Positions 21,315 to 30,939 of a stretch of DNA of 64,000 nucleotides are shown one piece after another. A model generated the notes under the pieces. It saw nothing but the letters and a program-made list of their open reading frames with translations. It had not been told where the DNA came from and did not search any database. Location: NCBI GenBank assembly GCA_018398575.1, contig JAGTXZ010000018.1:3720001-3784000 (forward strand). The letters run 5' to 3'. Within the stretch, counting starts at the first letter, position 1; the number at the start of each line of letters is the position of its first letter. A program made the translations under genes and the position numbers. The stretch comes from Ampelomyces quisqualis. Lineage: Eukaryota > Ascomycota > Dothideomycetes > Pleosporales > Phaeosphaeriaceae.

Positions 21315-21885
21315 TCACAACCTCAACCCCCTCCCCAGCACCGCGCCATACCACACCATTGCGCCCAACCCCACCATATTGACCAAACTACTCACGCCAT
21401 GCAACAAGCCAAACCTCTTGTTCAACTTGACCATCTCTTCACTGTGCGGCCCCTCATCCCAACTCTTCTTCCCATCCCTCGTCTCCTGATGTTTGCGCAG
21501 CCTCATGACCTCGGTCGTTTGCGGGCCCACGTACACCAGATTCAACAGCGCGGTGACAAACATAGTTCCGATCAGGTACAAGTTGGATTTGTCGGCTGCT
21601 GCGGGAGAGAGGAGCGAGCGTGGGTACGTAAGCCACAAGGCGACGGGAGCGGCGGTTTGGAGGACAAAGTATGGAGGGAAGATGGCTTTTTGGAGCGAGG
21701 AGAATTGCGCGCGGGGGAGGGCGCGGTAGGCAGTTATACCGCCGATGAAGGATTGGAAGAAGGTTGAGCCGAGGAGGGTGCCGTAGCTGTACAAGTTAGT
21801 GGAGATGGTGCAATGGTGGAGACTTGGATACCTACCTGAGGACATGGTAAGTCGCCGGCGACTTGAATGCGGATAGAGATGACAT
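21315..21885 (-). CDS. DUF4149 / TMEM205-like membrane protein
   Basis: Two exons (21885..21836 and 21786..21315) with a 49-bp intron give 173 residues. The joined N-terminus reads MSSLSAFKSPATYHVLSYGT, followed by LLGSTFFQSFIGG, the signature opening of DUF4149 proteins. Four hydrophobic segments are visible (about residues 16-35, 48-70, 83-102 and 148-170), with a charged loop before the last helix. The glutamine-containing first helix and the NLVYVGPQTTEVM segment are also typical. The family includes human TMEM205, and fungal members are small membrane proteins of unclear role. The short first exon was set by the branch-like sequence and the clean AG|C join. Confidence 0.82.
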
Positions 21886-22065
21886 GGTGAAGAGGGTGGC
21901 GCGATGCAGAGCGGCGTGAAAGCAATTGCGTGTCTTGTCGAGGGCAGCAGTGGTGTTCAAAATTAGCAAATGACCCAGCGAATGTTTTAGCCTCGGCCGC
22001 GTATGATGATCTCACCACCACACCACGCTCCCACCGCTGGACCCTGCATTTTACACCCCTGTCTG

Positions 22066-22790
22066 TTACACCCCCCTGCCAGCATCTTCACCGACGATTG
22101 ACAAACGCAACATGGCGACAATCCCGACACAAACATTGTGTGCAAAAGCAGTCTATTCGGGACATTGAGCTGTGCACTGCAGATGTCCATGGCGAGGAGC
22201 AGCGGCGGAAACTCGCGCATTATCTGTGGAATGCGGGCGTGTTGATGGGGGAAGTTGTTGGTGGACGTCCGGAGAGGAAAAGGATGAAAAGGAGGGATGG
22301 AAGGATGGCGAATTGCGGTTCAGTGAAGAGGAAGAAGGGGAGAGGGTGTTGGAGTTGGGTGCATGTGCGTTGAGCTGAATGCTGAACGTGGCAAGACACA
22401 TGCATAGAACAGGCGACGGAGAAGAAGGCTGGTGGGGTGTTTCAGGCGTACGATTGAGCGGTATGGTGAGTGCGCTGGCTGGAGCTGAGAAGGTGCCCAG
22501 GACTTTACAACCGCGCGTCACCGTCCAAGGACGTCTTTGGAGCTCAATATCCACACCTTGTGAAACAGAAAATGCGCATCGCTACACGCGCATCCTCACG
22601 AAGTCCCCGCCAAGTCTATGCCGCACCTCCCCGCCGACACGCCCGACGCCCGTATATATTGTACGGCAGGCTTCCACACCGGCCGCGCAAGAATCGTGCC
22701 GTTCTTCGAGGAGGTAATCCGACGGCGGCCGCGAAGATATCGGCGAGCGCAAGAAATGGCGCGTCGTCGCGCTGTCTGAAGCGCGCGTAG
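22066..22790 (+). pseudogene. decayed SAM-dependent lysine methyltransferase (NNT1/EFM7-like)
   Basis: Pieces of one methyltransferase can be followed across three frames in the correct order. They are a TDD-TGA-QTQHGDNPDTN start, DIELCTADVHGEEQ and HYLWNAGVLMGEVVGGRP, then (frame change) FSEEEEGERVLELGA. Next comes a possible intron (about 22364-22446), then GMVSALAGAEKV, and later AGFHTGRARIVPFFEE and ERKKWRVVALSEA in further frames. VLELGA is the SAM-binding motif I of the class I fold, and the WNAG block is typical of the NNT1/EFM7 group that modifies translation factors. At least one in-frame TGA, several frameshifts and a missing central part mark it as a pseudogene. It ends 6 bp from the stop of EFM4 on the other strand. 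Confidence 0.7.
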
Positions 22791-22795
22791 CACAC

Positions 22796-23527
22796 TCAAG
22801 TCCTTGATTCCGTAGCCGTCGTATCGTTTCGTTGAAAACACAACGTAACAACACTACTCCCCTCTCTTCCCCCAAACGTAAAACTCGGATACTTGACCTT
22901 GCCCACAAACCCCAGCTCCCCGCCATCAAACCACCCTTTCAATTCCTCTTCCGTCCAATTACAGCTCGTAATCAAGAACCTGCCCCCCACTGTCATCAAC
23001 GGGACAACGCGCTCTTTGTACCCCTCGCAGACCCTCCGGCCCTCCGCATCCATCTCATCAGACAAGCAAACCGCATCAAACGTGCCCTTATCCAACACAA
23101 CATCCCACCCCCGAGCCAACGCAGCCGAAGGAACCCGCGCAAGCACATCGCACTCTTCAAACGACAAATCCCCATATCCCTCGCCCTTGCGCCCTTGAAT
23201 CCCCCTAGCCAACTCGACGCTCTTGCCCGAATAATCCACGCCCAGCATCGCCCCGCGCCACCCGTCTTCGCGCAGCGCAAAGAGCATGTGCCCGTTTCCC
23301 GTGCCGAGGTCGAGAAAGCGCGTGGTGGCTTGGTCGAGCGCGCCCGCGGTCCGCTGGGCCCGCAGGAATGAGAGCATGCGCTCTTCGGCGCATGCGTCGC
23401 TGAACCAAATCGTTCCGACGTCGGAGGCGTTGGTGGTGAAGTTGGACAGTTCGGTGGTGTAGGCGGCGTCCCAGTGGGATTTTTGGCCGAGGGACGAGGG
23501 GGAGAGGTGGGTTGGTGGTGGAGGCAT
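22796..23527 (-). CDS. EFM4: EFM4-type eEF1A lysine methyltransferase
   Basis: A single-exon gene of 243 residues. The N-terminus has KSHWDAAYTTEL and a WF segment typical of the METTL10/Efm4 family. Motif I is RFLDLGTGNGHMLFAL (about 69-84). Later blocks DVVLDKGTFDAVCLS and FLITSCNWTEEELKGWF match the family's post-I and C-terminal regions. The enzyme would transfer a methyl group from SAM to a lysine of elongation factor 1A in the cytosol (yeast Efm4/See1, human EEF1AKMT2). The length fits the family. Its 3' end nearly abuts a decayed methyltransferase of a different subfamily on the plus strand. Confidence 0.88.
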   Translation of the reverse strand: MPPPPTHLSPSSLGQKSHWDAAYTTELSNFTTNASDVGTIWFSDACAEERMLSFLRAQRTAGALDQATTRFLDLGTGNGHMLFALREDGWRGAMLGVDYSGKSVELARGIQGRKGEGYGDLSFEECDVLARVPSAALARGWDVVLDKGTFDAVCLSDEMDAEGRRVCEGYKERVVPLMTVGGRFLITSCNWTEEELKGWFDGGELGFVGKVKYPSFTFGGREGSSVVTLCFQRNDTTATESRT

Positions 23528-23798
23528 GGTTGCGAGATTTTTGGGGGGAGGCGTGGTGAAGATTGGGTGGGTTCTTGTGGGTTGGTTTCGGGGGTTGAGA
23601 TTTTTCGTTTGGAAGAGCAGTGCACGAGGGGTGATTTCAGGGTCCAGTGGTGGGGCTGCTGGAGCTGCGGCGTCCTACCGAGGTGCATCATTTTGAGATT
23701 TTGGTTCGAGGCCATTGTCGATTTGGGAGTACACAAAATCGGTATCAGAGCAGATGCCCATGTCTTAGTTGAGCACCGTCATATGCTATGCAACACAG

Positions 23799-25469
23799 CT
23801 AACATCTCGCCTCCACCCCTCTCCGACTAACACACAAATACTTGACCCCCTTGTACGGCGTAACCCCACTGCCCAGTCCCTTTGATCTCTTCTGGTCCAG
23901 ATTCAGACTCTCCACCTTAATCCCACTCGCCAGCCACCCCTTGACCGAGAAACTTAGCGTCGCACACGACGGCATGAGGACTTTGTTCCGCTTGGTATCC
24001 GTGCTGTGCGCTTTCTTTCTTGACCCGTCGGCTTTGGATGGCGAATCTTCGTTGTAGTCATATGTACTTGCAGAGAAGGACACAGGCTCAAGTTCCGACG
24101 AATCCTCTTCTTCGCCAATGACTGTGCCGCGCAGTGTCGCTGTTGCGCCGACACCGCCGCCACGATCTTGTGACATGAGGAGTGCGATTTCTTTGCTGCT
24201 AATGCGCCATTCTATGCATCCGTCTCCTGGTGCGTAGCCTGCGTCACCGTTGCCACCGAGTACGCGTAGATCGGCTATGTTCTTGACGCTTGCGGGTAGT
24301 GGCACGTGGACGGCCATTTCTTCGATCGCGGGCGCTGCTGTGGTGCCGGATGACGAGAAGCCTGGAGCGCTCATGCCTCTTCCTAAACCGCCTTTGGGCC
24401 CTGCACTGGGTCCTGGGTGGGAAGATTTGCCGGTGAAGCGTGGATTGAGCTGTAGTCTGACTTCGAAGTCTGAGCCGGAGGGTCCTAGGGATGGATGTAC
24501 GGAGACTGTGGCGGGGATGTTGATCTTCGGTAATGACTTCACCGTCGCGGACGTGGAGAAGGAATCCAACGCAGCTGGACCTAGGAGATCGACCTCATAG
24601 GCTGCCAGCACGAATCGGCCGTCTGGCGGCACGAACGACAGCTCGCCCGGCGTCTCCCTCCACCTATTCAGTCTGACACAGGGGTGGAATACGGGTAGCG
24701 ACACGGCATTTTGGATGCCACCGGGACATGCAAGCTGCAGCATCAGATCGGGCACACCAGAGACCTTTGCCGTGAAGGCAATGGTGCCATTCGCAATGGC
24801 AGACAGCGGCCGTCCAGACGGCGACACGGTAACCTCGAGCGTCTCCACAATGTCGACGTACATCTCATTCGACGTGTGCCTGACATTCGCTCGCCGCCAC
24901 GGCACCGTCGAGCTGGCGGGGGCCGTGTTCGCCGGCGCCAAGCGTGGACTCGGCCGCCCCGCCAGCGAAAACGAGGCGGCCGACGGTGTCAAGGAGCTGG
25001 GCGTGGCGCTCGGCAAGCCCACGCCTCCCAGCAGACTCTTGATCAAGTTGGGGGCGTCGACGACATCGCGCAGCGCATTTGGCTCGGTGCATGCGATGAT
25101 GCCGCCGTCGACCATCTCGTTGAGCAACTGGGCGACGACATGGTAGTTGGCTTCGATCTTGCTGGCCAGCAGCGGCGACCCGAGGAAGTCTTGGAGCACA
25201 TCTGCGACGCGGTGCAGGAACTCGAGGACCTGGAGCGGCTCGGTGTCGGACGAGCACGGGCACAGGAAGAGTAGCTGGTCTTGGATGGCCGAGTAGAGGA
25301 GTGTTGGGGGGTTTGTGTCGGCGAGGTAGATCAGCGACGGCCGCGGGTCGGCATGAGCGAGGTAGAGCGGGAGGAGTGTGCTGCTGGCGGGGGGGCGGCC
25401 GAGGTAGGTGTGTTCGAGGAGAGGCGTGTTGTGTTCATCAAACAGGTACAGCGCCTCAATGGCGCTCAT
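23799..25469 (-). CDS. APM3: AP-3 adaptor complex mu subunit
   Basis: A single-exon gene of 556 residues. MSAIEALYLFDEHNTPLLEH is a typical longin-like mu N-terminus. The cargo-binding mu homology domain starts near residue 205 with VPWRRANVRHTSNEMYVDIV, the conserved RxxxxxxxNExYVDVxE block. Segments such as IAFTAKVSGVPDLMLQL and HPCVRLNRW belong to the same domain. AP-3 carries cargo from the Golgi/endosome to the vacuole. The frame stays open upstream to 25790, but the ATG at 25469 is chosen because homology starts there and because the longer frame would overlap the divergent DUF4536-type gene. A Ser/Ala-rich linker (about 155-200) and a Gly-rich insert in the C-terminal domain are loosely conserved. 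Confidence 0.9.
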   Translation of the reverse strand: MSAIEALYLFDEHNTPLLEHTYLGRPPASSTLLPLYLAHADPRPSLIYLADTNPPTLLYSAIQDQLLFLCPCSSDTEPLQVLEFLHRVADVLQDFLGSPLLASKIEANYHVVAQLLNEMVDGGIIACTEPNALRDVVDAPNLIKSLLGGVGLPSATPSSLTPSAASFSLAGRPSPRLAPANTAPASSTVPWRRANVRHTSNEMYVDIVETLEVTVSPSGRPLSAIANGTIAFTAKVSGVPDLMLQLACPGGIQNAVSLPVFHPCVRLNRWRETPGELSFVPPDGRFVLAAYEVDLLGPAALDSFSTSATVKSLPKINIPATVSVHPSLGPSGSDFEVRLQLNPRFTGKSSHPGPSAGPKGGLGRGMSAPGFSSSGTTAAPAIEEMAVHVPLPASVKNIADLRVLGGNGDAGYAPGDGCIEWRISSKEIALLMSQDRGGGVGATATLRGTVIGEEEDSSELEPVSFSASTYDYNEDSPSKADGSRKKAHSTDTKRNKVLMPSCATLSFSVKGWLASGIKVESLNLDQKRSKGLGSGVTPYKGVKYLCVSRRGVEARC

Positions 25470-25590
25470 GGTTCCGGGTGGGGTTGGAGTGGGAGCGAGG
25501 TGGGGCAGGCTTTGGCGGGGGGCTGTGAAGGCGACACGACGGCACGGCGGCCTGAAGATCGATCTATTCACCACCTCCCGCGACTTCGAC
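25470..25590. promoter_or_regulatory. 121-bp bidirectional promoter region
   Basis: The start codons of the AP-3 mu gene (minus, 25469) and the DUF4536-type gene (plus, 25591) face away from each other across only 121 bp. Both genes must share this GC-rich region unless one of them initiates inside the other. No TATA box is visible. Confidence 0.6.
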
Positions 25591-25942
25591 ATGGCGAGCG
25601 ATATTGGTGCCACGCCGCCAACATACAACGCGGTGCCCACGCACGACACACCCGAGTTCGACGACTGTACGCCGTGTCGAGTGGTCGGTGAGTGGTCCGC
25701 TTCCTTCGTCTGCCATCTACTGCGAGACCAGCCCATGACGTGTTGACGCATCTGCCCCAGGAAGCGCAACCTTTGTCGGCCTCGGCGCATTCACTTACGT
25801 GTCGGGCCACGCGCAGCTCAAAGCAAATGAAGCCTCGGTGCGAGCGAGCAAAAGCCTCGTCGGCATGCGCAGCCGGAGGGCGGCCATAACGAGTACCGCC
25901 GCGGCCATGGTGGGATTGGGCGTCTACAGATGGTTCTCCTAG
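25591..25942 (+). CDS. small DUF4536 (DMAC1/DMO2-type) membrane protein
   Basis: Two exons (25591..25687 and 25761..25942) with a 73-bp intron give 92 residues. Joining restores the diagnostic block CTPCRVVGSATFVGLGAFTY with the CxxC pair and the glycine-rich helix. A second hydrophobic helix (ITSTAAAMVGLGVYRWF) closes the protein. This is the layout of DUF4536 proteins such as yeast Dmo2 and the complex I assembly factor DMAC1, small mitochondrial inner-membrane proteins. The sequence is too short for a signal beyond this motif, so the mitochondrial role is taken from the family. Both coding starts of this divergent pair lie within 121 bp. Confidence 0.78.
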
Positions 25943-26266
25943 CCATGACACGTGACACACGACACATGACACATCACTGTATCATACTGTAACATTTGGT
26001 GGCAACGGCCATGTCCATGTGTCCACGGATGATCATCTCATTAAAGCACCTCGTCAGCTCCGTCGACTCCTCTCCGCGTAAAATGCAACAAATATCTATG
26101 AGACTCAGTAACACCGCACTCTGTCTAGTAAGCTACGCCACCCAATGCATGAAAGAAATGCCTGCCCGTTGTCGCCTGCCTATGCTGCACTCGAGTCGTC
26201 ATCATGTCGTTGAACGCCCTTGGTTCGGTGGTTCCATGTGGAAAGGCATCATCGCCACGGGGAGGC
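25943..26266. other. short convergent intergenic region
   Basis: This is the space between the 3' ends of the DUF4536-type gene (plus) and the HAPSTR1-like gene (minus). It contains repeated ACACGTGACAC-like words near 25945 but no gene. Confidence 0.45.
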
Positions 26267-26980
26267 TCAGCCCATTTTGCCGCGCTTGGGTCCGCCTGAT
26301 GATCCGTCCCGCCGGTCGTGGAAGCCGTCCACGTTGAAAAAGTCGTGCATGATCCTTCGCTTATGTCCTGCGCCGTTTCCAAGCTGAAGCAGGTTTTGCG
26401 CCGCAGACCGTTGCAGGTTTCGCGGGCATGGTCGGTTCGAGGTGCGGCGAGGGTTGTTGTTGTTGTTGCCCGATGGGTATGGCTGGGGGCCTGCGAACTG
26501 GAAGACGTGGTTGAGTGCCGACGGGTCGCCGTCGACTGTCGTTGCTTCCGTCTGAACTGGCGCCGGTGCTGAGTCGGATCGATGGGCTGTCTCCACGACG
26601 GATCCGCGCGTGTGTGCATCTTCCAGCACGATGCTGTGCTCCATGATCGGCGATGAGCTTCGCGCGCGCTTGTCGTCCAGCTCGTCTTCCTCGCTGTCGC
26701 TGCCTGGCTGTTTTGGCTGGGCGCCTTCCAGTCGTTCCGCTGCCCACTGCCGTATCCGCCACCCTTCTCCGGTGCCCGCCCCGAGGCCTTCTTTGTCAAG
26801 GAAGCCCAGGAGCTCCTCTACGGCTTCTTGATATCCATCTGAGCGGCTTCTCTCGAGATCGGCAAGCGCCGACTTGTATAGGTTGGTGACAGTGAGGGCG
26901 GCGGTCCGGAAAGTTTGGTGGACGTCTGGCTGCCGCTTGGTCTTGGGCAGAGACTTGTTGAGGCTGCGCATCGAGTCCAT
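26267..26980 (-). CDS. HAPSTR1 (C16orf72/UPF0472)-like protein
   Basis: A single-exon frame of 237 residues from MDSMRSLNKSLPKTK. The conserved part is residues 20-85: FRTAALTVTNLYKSALADLE, a central DGYQEAVEELLGFLDKE, and EGWRIRQWAAERLEG. This pattern recalls the HAPSTR1 family, whose human member binds the ubiquitin ligase HUWE1 in stress responses. The rest is disordered: an acidic DSEEDELDDK stretch, a run of five Asn, and a basic end. The frame continues upstream to 27121, but the internal ATG at 26980 fits the conserved start. The family call is made from memory of the pattern and should be checked. A nuclear location is suggested by basic clusters only. Confidence 0.6.
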   Translation of the reverse strand: MDSMRSLNKSLPKTKRQPDVHQTFRTAALTVTNLYKSALADLERSRSDGYQEAVEELLGFLDKEGLGAGTGEGWRIRQWAAERLEGAQPKQPGSDSEEDELDDKRARSSSPIMEHSIVLEDAHTRGSVVETAHRSDSAPAPVQTEATTVDGDPSALNHVFQFAGPQPYPSGNNNNNPRRTSNRPCPRNLQRSAAQNLLQLGNGAGHKRRIMHDFFNVDGFHDRRDGSSGGPKRGKMG

Positions 26981-27405
26981 AGTCGTGGCTTGGGCTGGGC
27001 GTGTTGTGTTCGTCGGTGGCGGTGAAGTGCGTTCCCCCAAAGGAGCGTGGTGCGGTTGGTGGGGTAGACAGCTGGTGTCAGGTGATGAAGGCTTCGCTGA
27101 CGCCCGTGCGCGCACCCGCATTGACGACCGACCTGTATCGTAACTATCGTATCCCTGACACCCACCGCTTCTCCGACTTCAACTCTCATCCCTGCGGAAG
27201 ACTCTTCAGCATGTAACTGTAGCATTCCCTATGGTTCGTCCTTCGCCCCGCGTGCTTGGTTTATTGTTCGCGGTTTCTTTCACCTTGCTTTCCCCACCTC
27301 GACAGCAGTGTGGCGAGTTCTGAAAGAGACACTCAGCGTCTTGCAGTCGCAGGCTAGAAACAGCCAGCCAATTTGATCTTGAATTCGAGCAAGGCAGCTC
27401 CTTTC
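26981..27405. other. divergent promoter region
   Basis: This region is shared by the HAPSTR1-like gene (minus) and the F-box-like gene (plus). It is CT-rich towards 27300. No TATA box is seen. Confidence 0.45.
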
Positions 27406-28656
27406 ATGACCGCACCCATCGAACGCCTCCCTGTCGAGGTGTTTGACACTGTTGTGTCAGATCTGGAATTAGATGACTACAAACACCTACGACTGTCTTC
27501 GCAGCGACTGTACTCACTTACCTTGTCAACCTTTGCCAAGCTCTACCTCTCTCAGGTGTCAACGACCCTGGGCTCTCCCTCGCTCCAGCGACTTGTTGCT
27601 GTGTCAAAGCATGGCCACTTTCGTCATGCTGTCGCGAAGCTCAACATCAAGCTTCTCACCTATCCTGACTACCTGACGTTGACCGCGATCCAAAGGGCTG
27701 GCATCTGGCCGCCACCAAAGCGCTTCCGCACAATTTCTGGCATCAAGAATGTAGATGTTGAAGGAGAGTCAACTTTGTACAACGATCTTGTCGGCTGGAA
27801 CCATCCTAGATGCATCACCGATCGCCTCACTCTCGCGCTCAAAGGCCTCCGCAATCTGAGAAGTATTTGTATCCGCGCATTCCACACCGAGCCAATAGGT
27901 TGGCGATGGACCGATATACCTGATCACGACCAAACGTTCCGGCGAGCTTGCTTTGACGCAGTCTTGGAATCAATCACGAAGAGTGGGATTCAGCTAGAGG
28001 AGTTTAGCATGGCTAAAAAGAAGAAGAATATGAACAATTTTCGCAAAGGAATGGAGCTATGGTGTAGCAAAGACCTGCAATATTCTGAGCAGATGCAAAC
28101 GTCGCTGCAGGACTCGTTCAAGCATCTTCAGTCTCTCACCTTGTCACTCGTCACTGTAAGACGCAGCAAGCCAGGCTGGGAGACTGGTGCTGTTCAATTT
28201 ATTGCCTGCGCTGCGAATCTCAAGCACCTGGCACTCAGTCTTGACCGCAGTGTCCACATATCCCGCAACTCAGCACATTTCATCCACTCGCTCGCGACCT
28301 CAAGCCGACATCCGGCCCTCGAGTCTTTCCAACTCGTCAACTGTTCCGTCTGCCAGGCCGACATGGAACGATTCGCCACTGCGCACGCCGAGACACTTTC
28401 TGCCATGACACTCACTGGAGTCCGCATGACGACTGGAAGCTGGATATCTTTCTGGTCCTCTTTGAAAACGATCCCGAAGTTGCATTGGTTGAGGTTCGGA
28501 TCTCTGGAAGGAACATTCAACGACGGTTCGTTTTGGCCCGCGAACCGAGCTCGTGCAAAAATTACCCTGGAAACTGCCTTATCTGGACGCCCGATGACCA
28601 ATTTGCTAGATGAACTTGTCGCTGGGTACAAGCCGACATCCGAGACTTCATTCTAA
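27406..28656 (+). CDS. F-box-like protein with LRR-like body
   Basis: A single-exon gene of 416 residues starting at MTAPIERLPVEVFDTVVSDL. The first 45 residues match a fungal F-box-like domain (LPVEVFDTVVSDLELDDYKH onwards). The body has regularly spaced hydrophobic segments such as LRNLRSICIRAF, LQSLTLSLVTV and NLKHLALSLDRS. These look like degenerate leucine-rich repeats and are common in the large family of F-box proteins in plant-associated ascomycetes. The protein would serve as substrate receptor of an SCF complex if the F-box is functional. Codon use is even, no breaks are seen, and the gene appears intact. Confidence 0.7.
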   Translation: MTAPIERLPVEVFDTVVSDLELDDYKHLRLSSQRLYSLTLSTFAKLYLSQVSTTLGSPSLQRLVAVSKHGHFRHAVAKLNIKLLTYPDYLTLTAIQRAGIWPPPKRFRTISGIKNVDVEGESTLYNDLVGWNHPRCITDRLTLALKGLRNLRSICIRAFHTEPIGWRWTDIPDHDQTFRRACFDAVLESITKSGIQLEEFSMAKKKKNMNNFRKGMELWCSKDLQYSEQMQTSLQDSFKHLQSLTLSLVTVRRSKPGWETGAVQFIACAANLKHLALSLDRSVHISRNSAHFIHSLATSSRHPALESFQLVNCSVCQADMERFATAHAETLSAMTLTGVRMTTGSWISFWSSLKTIPKLHWLRFGSLEGTFNDGSFWPANRARAKITLETALSGRPMTNLLDELVAGYKPTSETSF

Positions 28657-29000
28657 TCGGTTCCATACAATGGACAAGAGCCGCTTTTGCTGCGGCTACC
28701 TGCGAGCAACCAGCTCGGATCTACAAGACTAGGCGTTGCGCGGATACCGATGCAGAAGAGAATGGTGGATGCATTGGCGGCAGAGGAAATTGCGCTTGGG
28801 AGGCTTTGAAGCATTGACAAGGTGATTGGGATGATTTGATAATCTTGGTGAATGTCTTCATTCAGCTATCTTAGTAAACCTTGAAACAGCTTGATTCCAC
28901 CAGGACGTTCCCCGATGAACCAAACCACCTTCACGCATTCCGCCAGACCGTGGTCTCGACCGTATACCCACAGCTCCATCCACACACCAATATCTCACAA
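28657..29000. other. convergent intergenic region
   Basis: This holds the 3' ends of the F-box-like gene (plus) and the Atg22-type gene (minus). No gene or repeat is visible. Confidence 0.45.
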
Positions 29001-30939
29001 CTACGTTCCATCATCCACAGCCGGCGCTGCTTCATCAAAATCCTTCAAAGAATCCTTGACGCCCTTCTCAAGATCACACCAGACATAAAACCCAAGAGCA
29101 GCGACCAATAGGAAGAAATTCGGCAACATTGGATAGCGCAAGTTATGCGTCTTATTCTGAATCACCGACTGCACAAGCGGATTAATCCACCCCGTCGCCA
29201 GATCCAGCGTCAACTCAAGCCCAAAGAAGTGCGCTTCTCGTCCTCGCGGCAGCATCGACGCGTACATGACGCGGTTCGCAGAGCGCAGGGCAGAACTCGT
29301 CATGCAGAAAAGTGTCTGCTCGACCCAGAACTCAGGCACGTATTTGTATCCGATTTTCACATTCTTGGAGATGCCCAGACAGCCCCAGAAGATGCAAAAG
29401 AGGTTGATACTGAGGAAGCAGAGCGCCCAGTTCTTGATTTTGAATTTGGTGCGTGGGAAGACGAACATCCATGTTAGACTGCCGATGGAGGCGGTGGTGA
29501 CGGCCATGAAGGTGTAGACCTGTTGTAGGATAAGTATGCCTGCTGTTGGGACGGGAGAGTCGATGGAGTGGTACGTACCGTGTACAGCCTATCGCCAGTG
29601 CCCAGACCACTGACTTCGCGGAACAGTAGCCCAATGACCGAGTTGAAGTTGCTGTAGCCCGTGTTCCAGAGAACCCAGCCAACGCATAGTTTGAACGCCT
29701 CGGGGTACTTTGGGATGGATTTCAACAATTGAATCCCTGGTTGAAACAGATCAGTCATTGGCGTTACTAGTAAGGAGTGGTGTGCTTACATCGCTTAATT
29801 GCGAGACTCCCATAATTTTTGGTCGGCGGCTTCGATCCCTTCACAGACGGAAGTAAAATGTACCCGGTGCCACCAAACGTAATCGTAAGACAACCAGCAA
29901 TAGTAATTGCAAGGAGGAAGCTATTTCAGATCAGCGGATTTTGCTTACACATACAATCGAAACGTACCTTCTGTATCCGTCCGTAAGGCCACTCCCCAGC
30001 GTGTGTGCGATGATCAGCCCAATGCCTTGGCCAAGAATAGACCCGACGTTTCCAGACAACAGACCCAGCACACTGACCATTGTGCCACGGTTGAAAAGCT
30101 CTTTATTTGCCCGCTCTTCTTCAGTTATCACTAGTTTCCCATCCTGCCCAATCTGTGTTCGTTTCTGGATCCATCCCGCTTCGCGCATGAAAAGCGGAAT
30201 GTACGAGGATGATAGAGTGCCGTAGACTCCTTGTACGGTGGTCATGAAGACCCAGAGAATCGAGCCGGAAACGAGGTTCCGATAGGATTTGGAGGTCAAG
30301 GAAGCGAATGGGAGCGCGAAAGTGCCGAATAGGACGATGCCGAGGATGAGGAGGGTTTTGCGGTAGTCTATTTCTATCAGAGTGCAGTTGACGCTGACAG
30401 ATGGTATGAAGACGTACGGGTGAAGTCAGCGATGCCGGAGATGAAGATGCATACGATTCCCTCTGATGCTCGGGCGATGGACTGCAGGTAAAGACTTGCG
30501 CAAATTAGCCTCACTTTCACAAAGTGATCGCCGTCGAGGATACTAACATGTAGCTATTGTAATCGACTTCGCCAGTTCCAAAAGGTACAACGCAGCGAAT
30601 GACTCCACGCTTTGCGCACGGCTTGTCAGAACCTGGGATATGGCCCAAGACGTTGGCACCAGATTGTAAGACTGCAGGAACATAGCGGAATGCCATTCCA
30701 GATGTCGGTCCTGTCTACGCAACGTGAGTCTATGCTAATCATTCTTGTAGAATGTTTCGACATACCGAGAAGCACAGAACTAGCCAGGCGATCAAGGCCC
30801 GCTTCGTCGCCATCGGCCTCCGTGGTTCTTCTTGTGCATCGCGTCCCTTTTCAGCAGATACGATGTCGGAGTCGGAATGAACACGAGAAACCTCGATTGT
30901 GTCCATGTCGGTCTTGTTCGTCTCCTTCTTGGTACTCAT
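29001..30939 (-). CDS. ATG22: Atg22-type vacuolar permease
   Basis: Seven exons (30939..30766, 30714..30548, 30494..30418, 30367..29968, 29920..29790, 29736..29579, 29519..29001) give 541 residues, with all introns 47-59 bp. After joining, the protein has the Atg22 arrangement. It starts with an acidic N-terminal tail, then ALIAWLVLCFSTGPTSGMAF with a first helix. A cysteine-containing lumenal loop (GSDKPCAKRGVIRC) follows, then about ten more hydrophobic segments, ending in WCDLEKGVKDSLKDFDEA. Yeast Atg22 exports leucine and other amino acids from the vacuole after autophagic breakdown. Filamentous fungi often hold several paralogs, so this may not be the functional Atg22 itself. The gene shows no lesions. 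Confidence 0.85.

Noticed and set aside
25470..25790. N-terminal extension of the AP-3 mu frame
   Set aside because: The frame is open, but homology begins at MSAIEALYLF and the extension would overlap the coding start of the divergent DUF4536-type gene.
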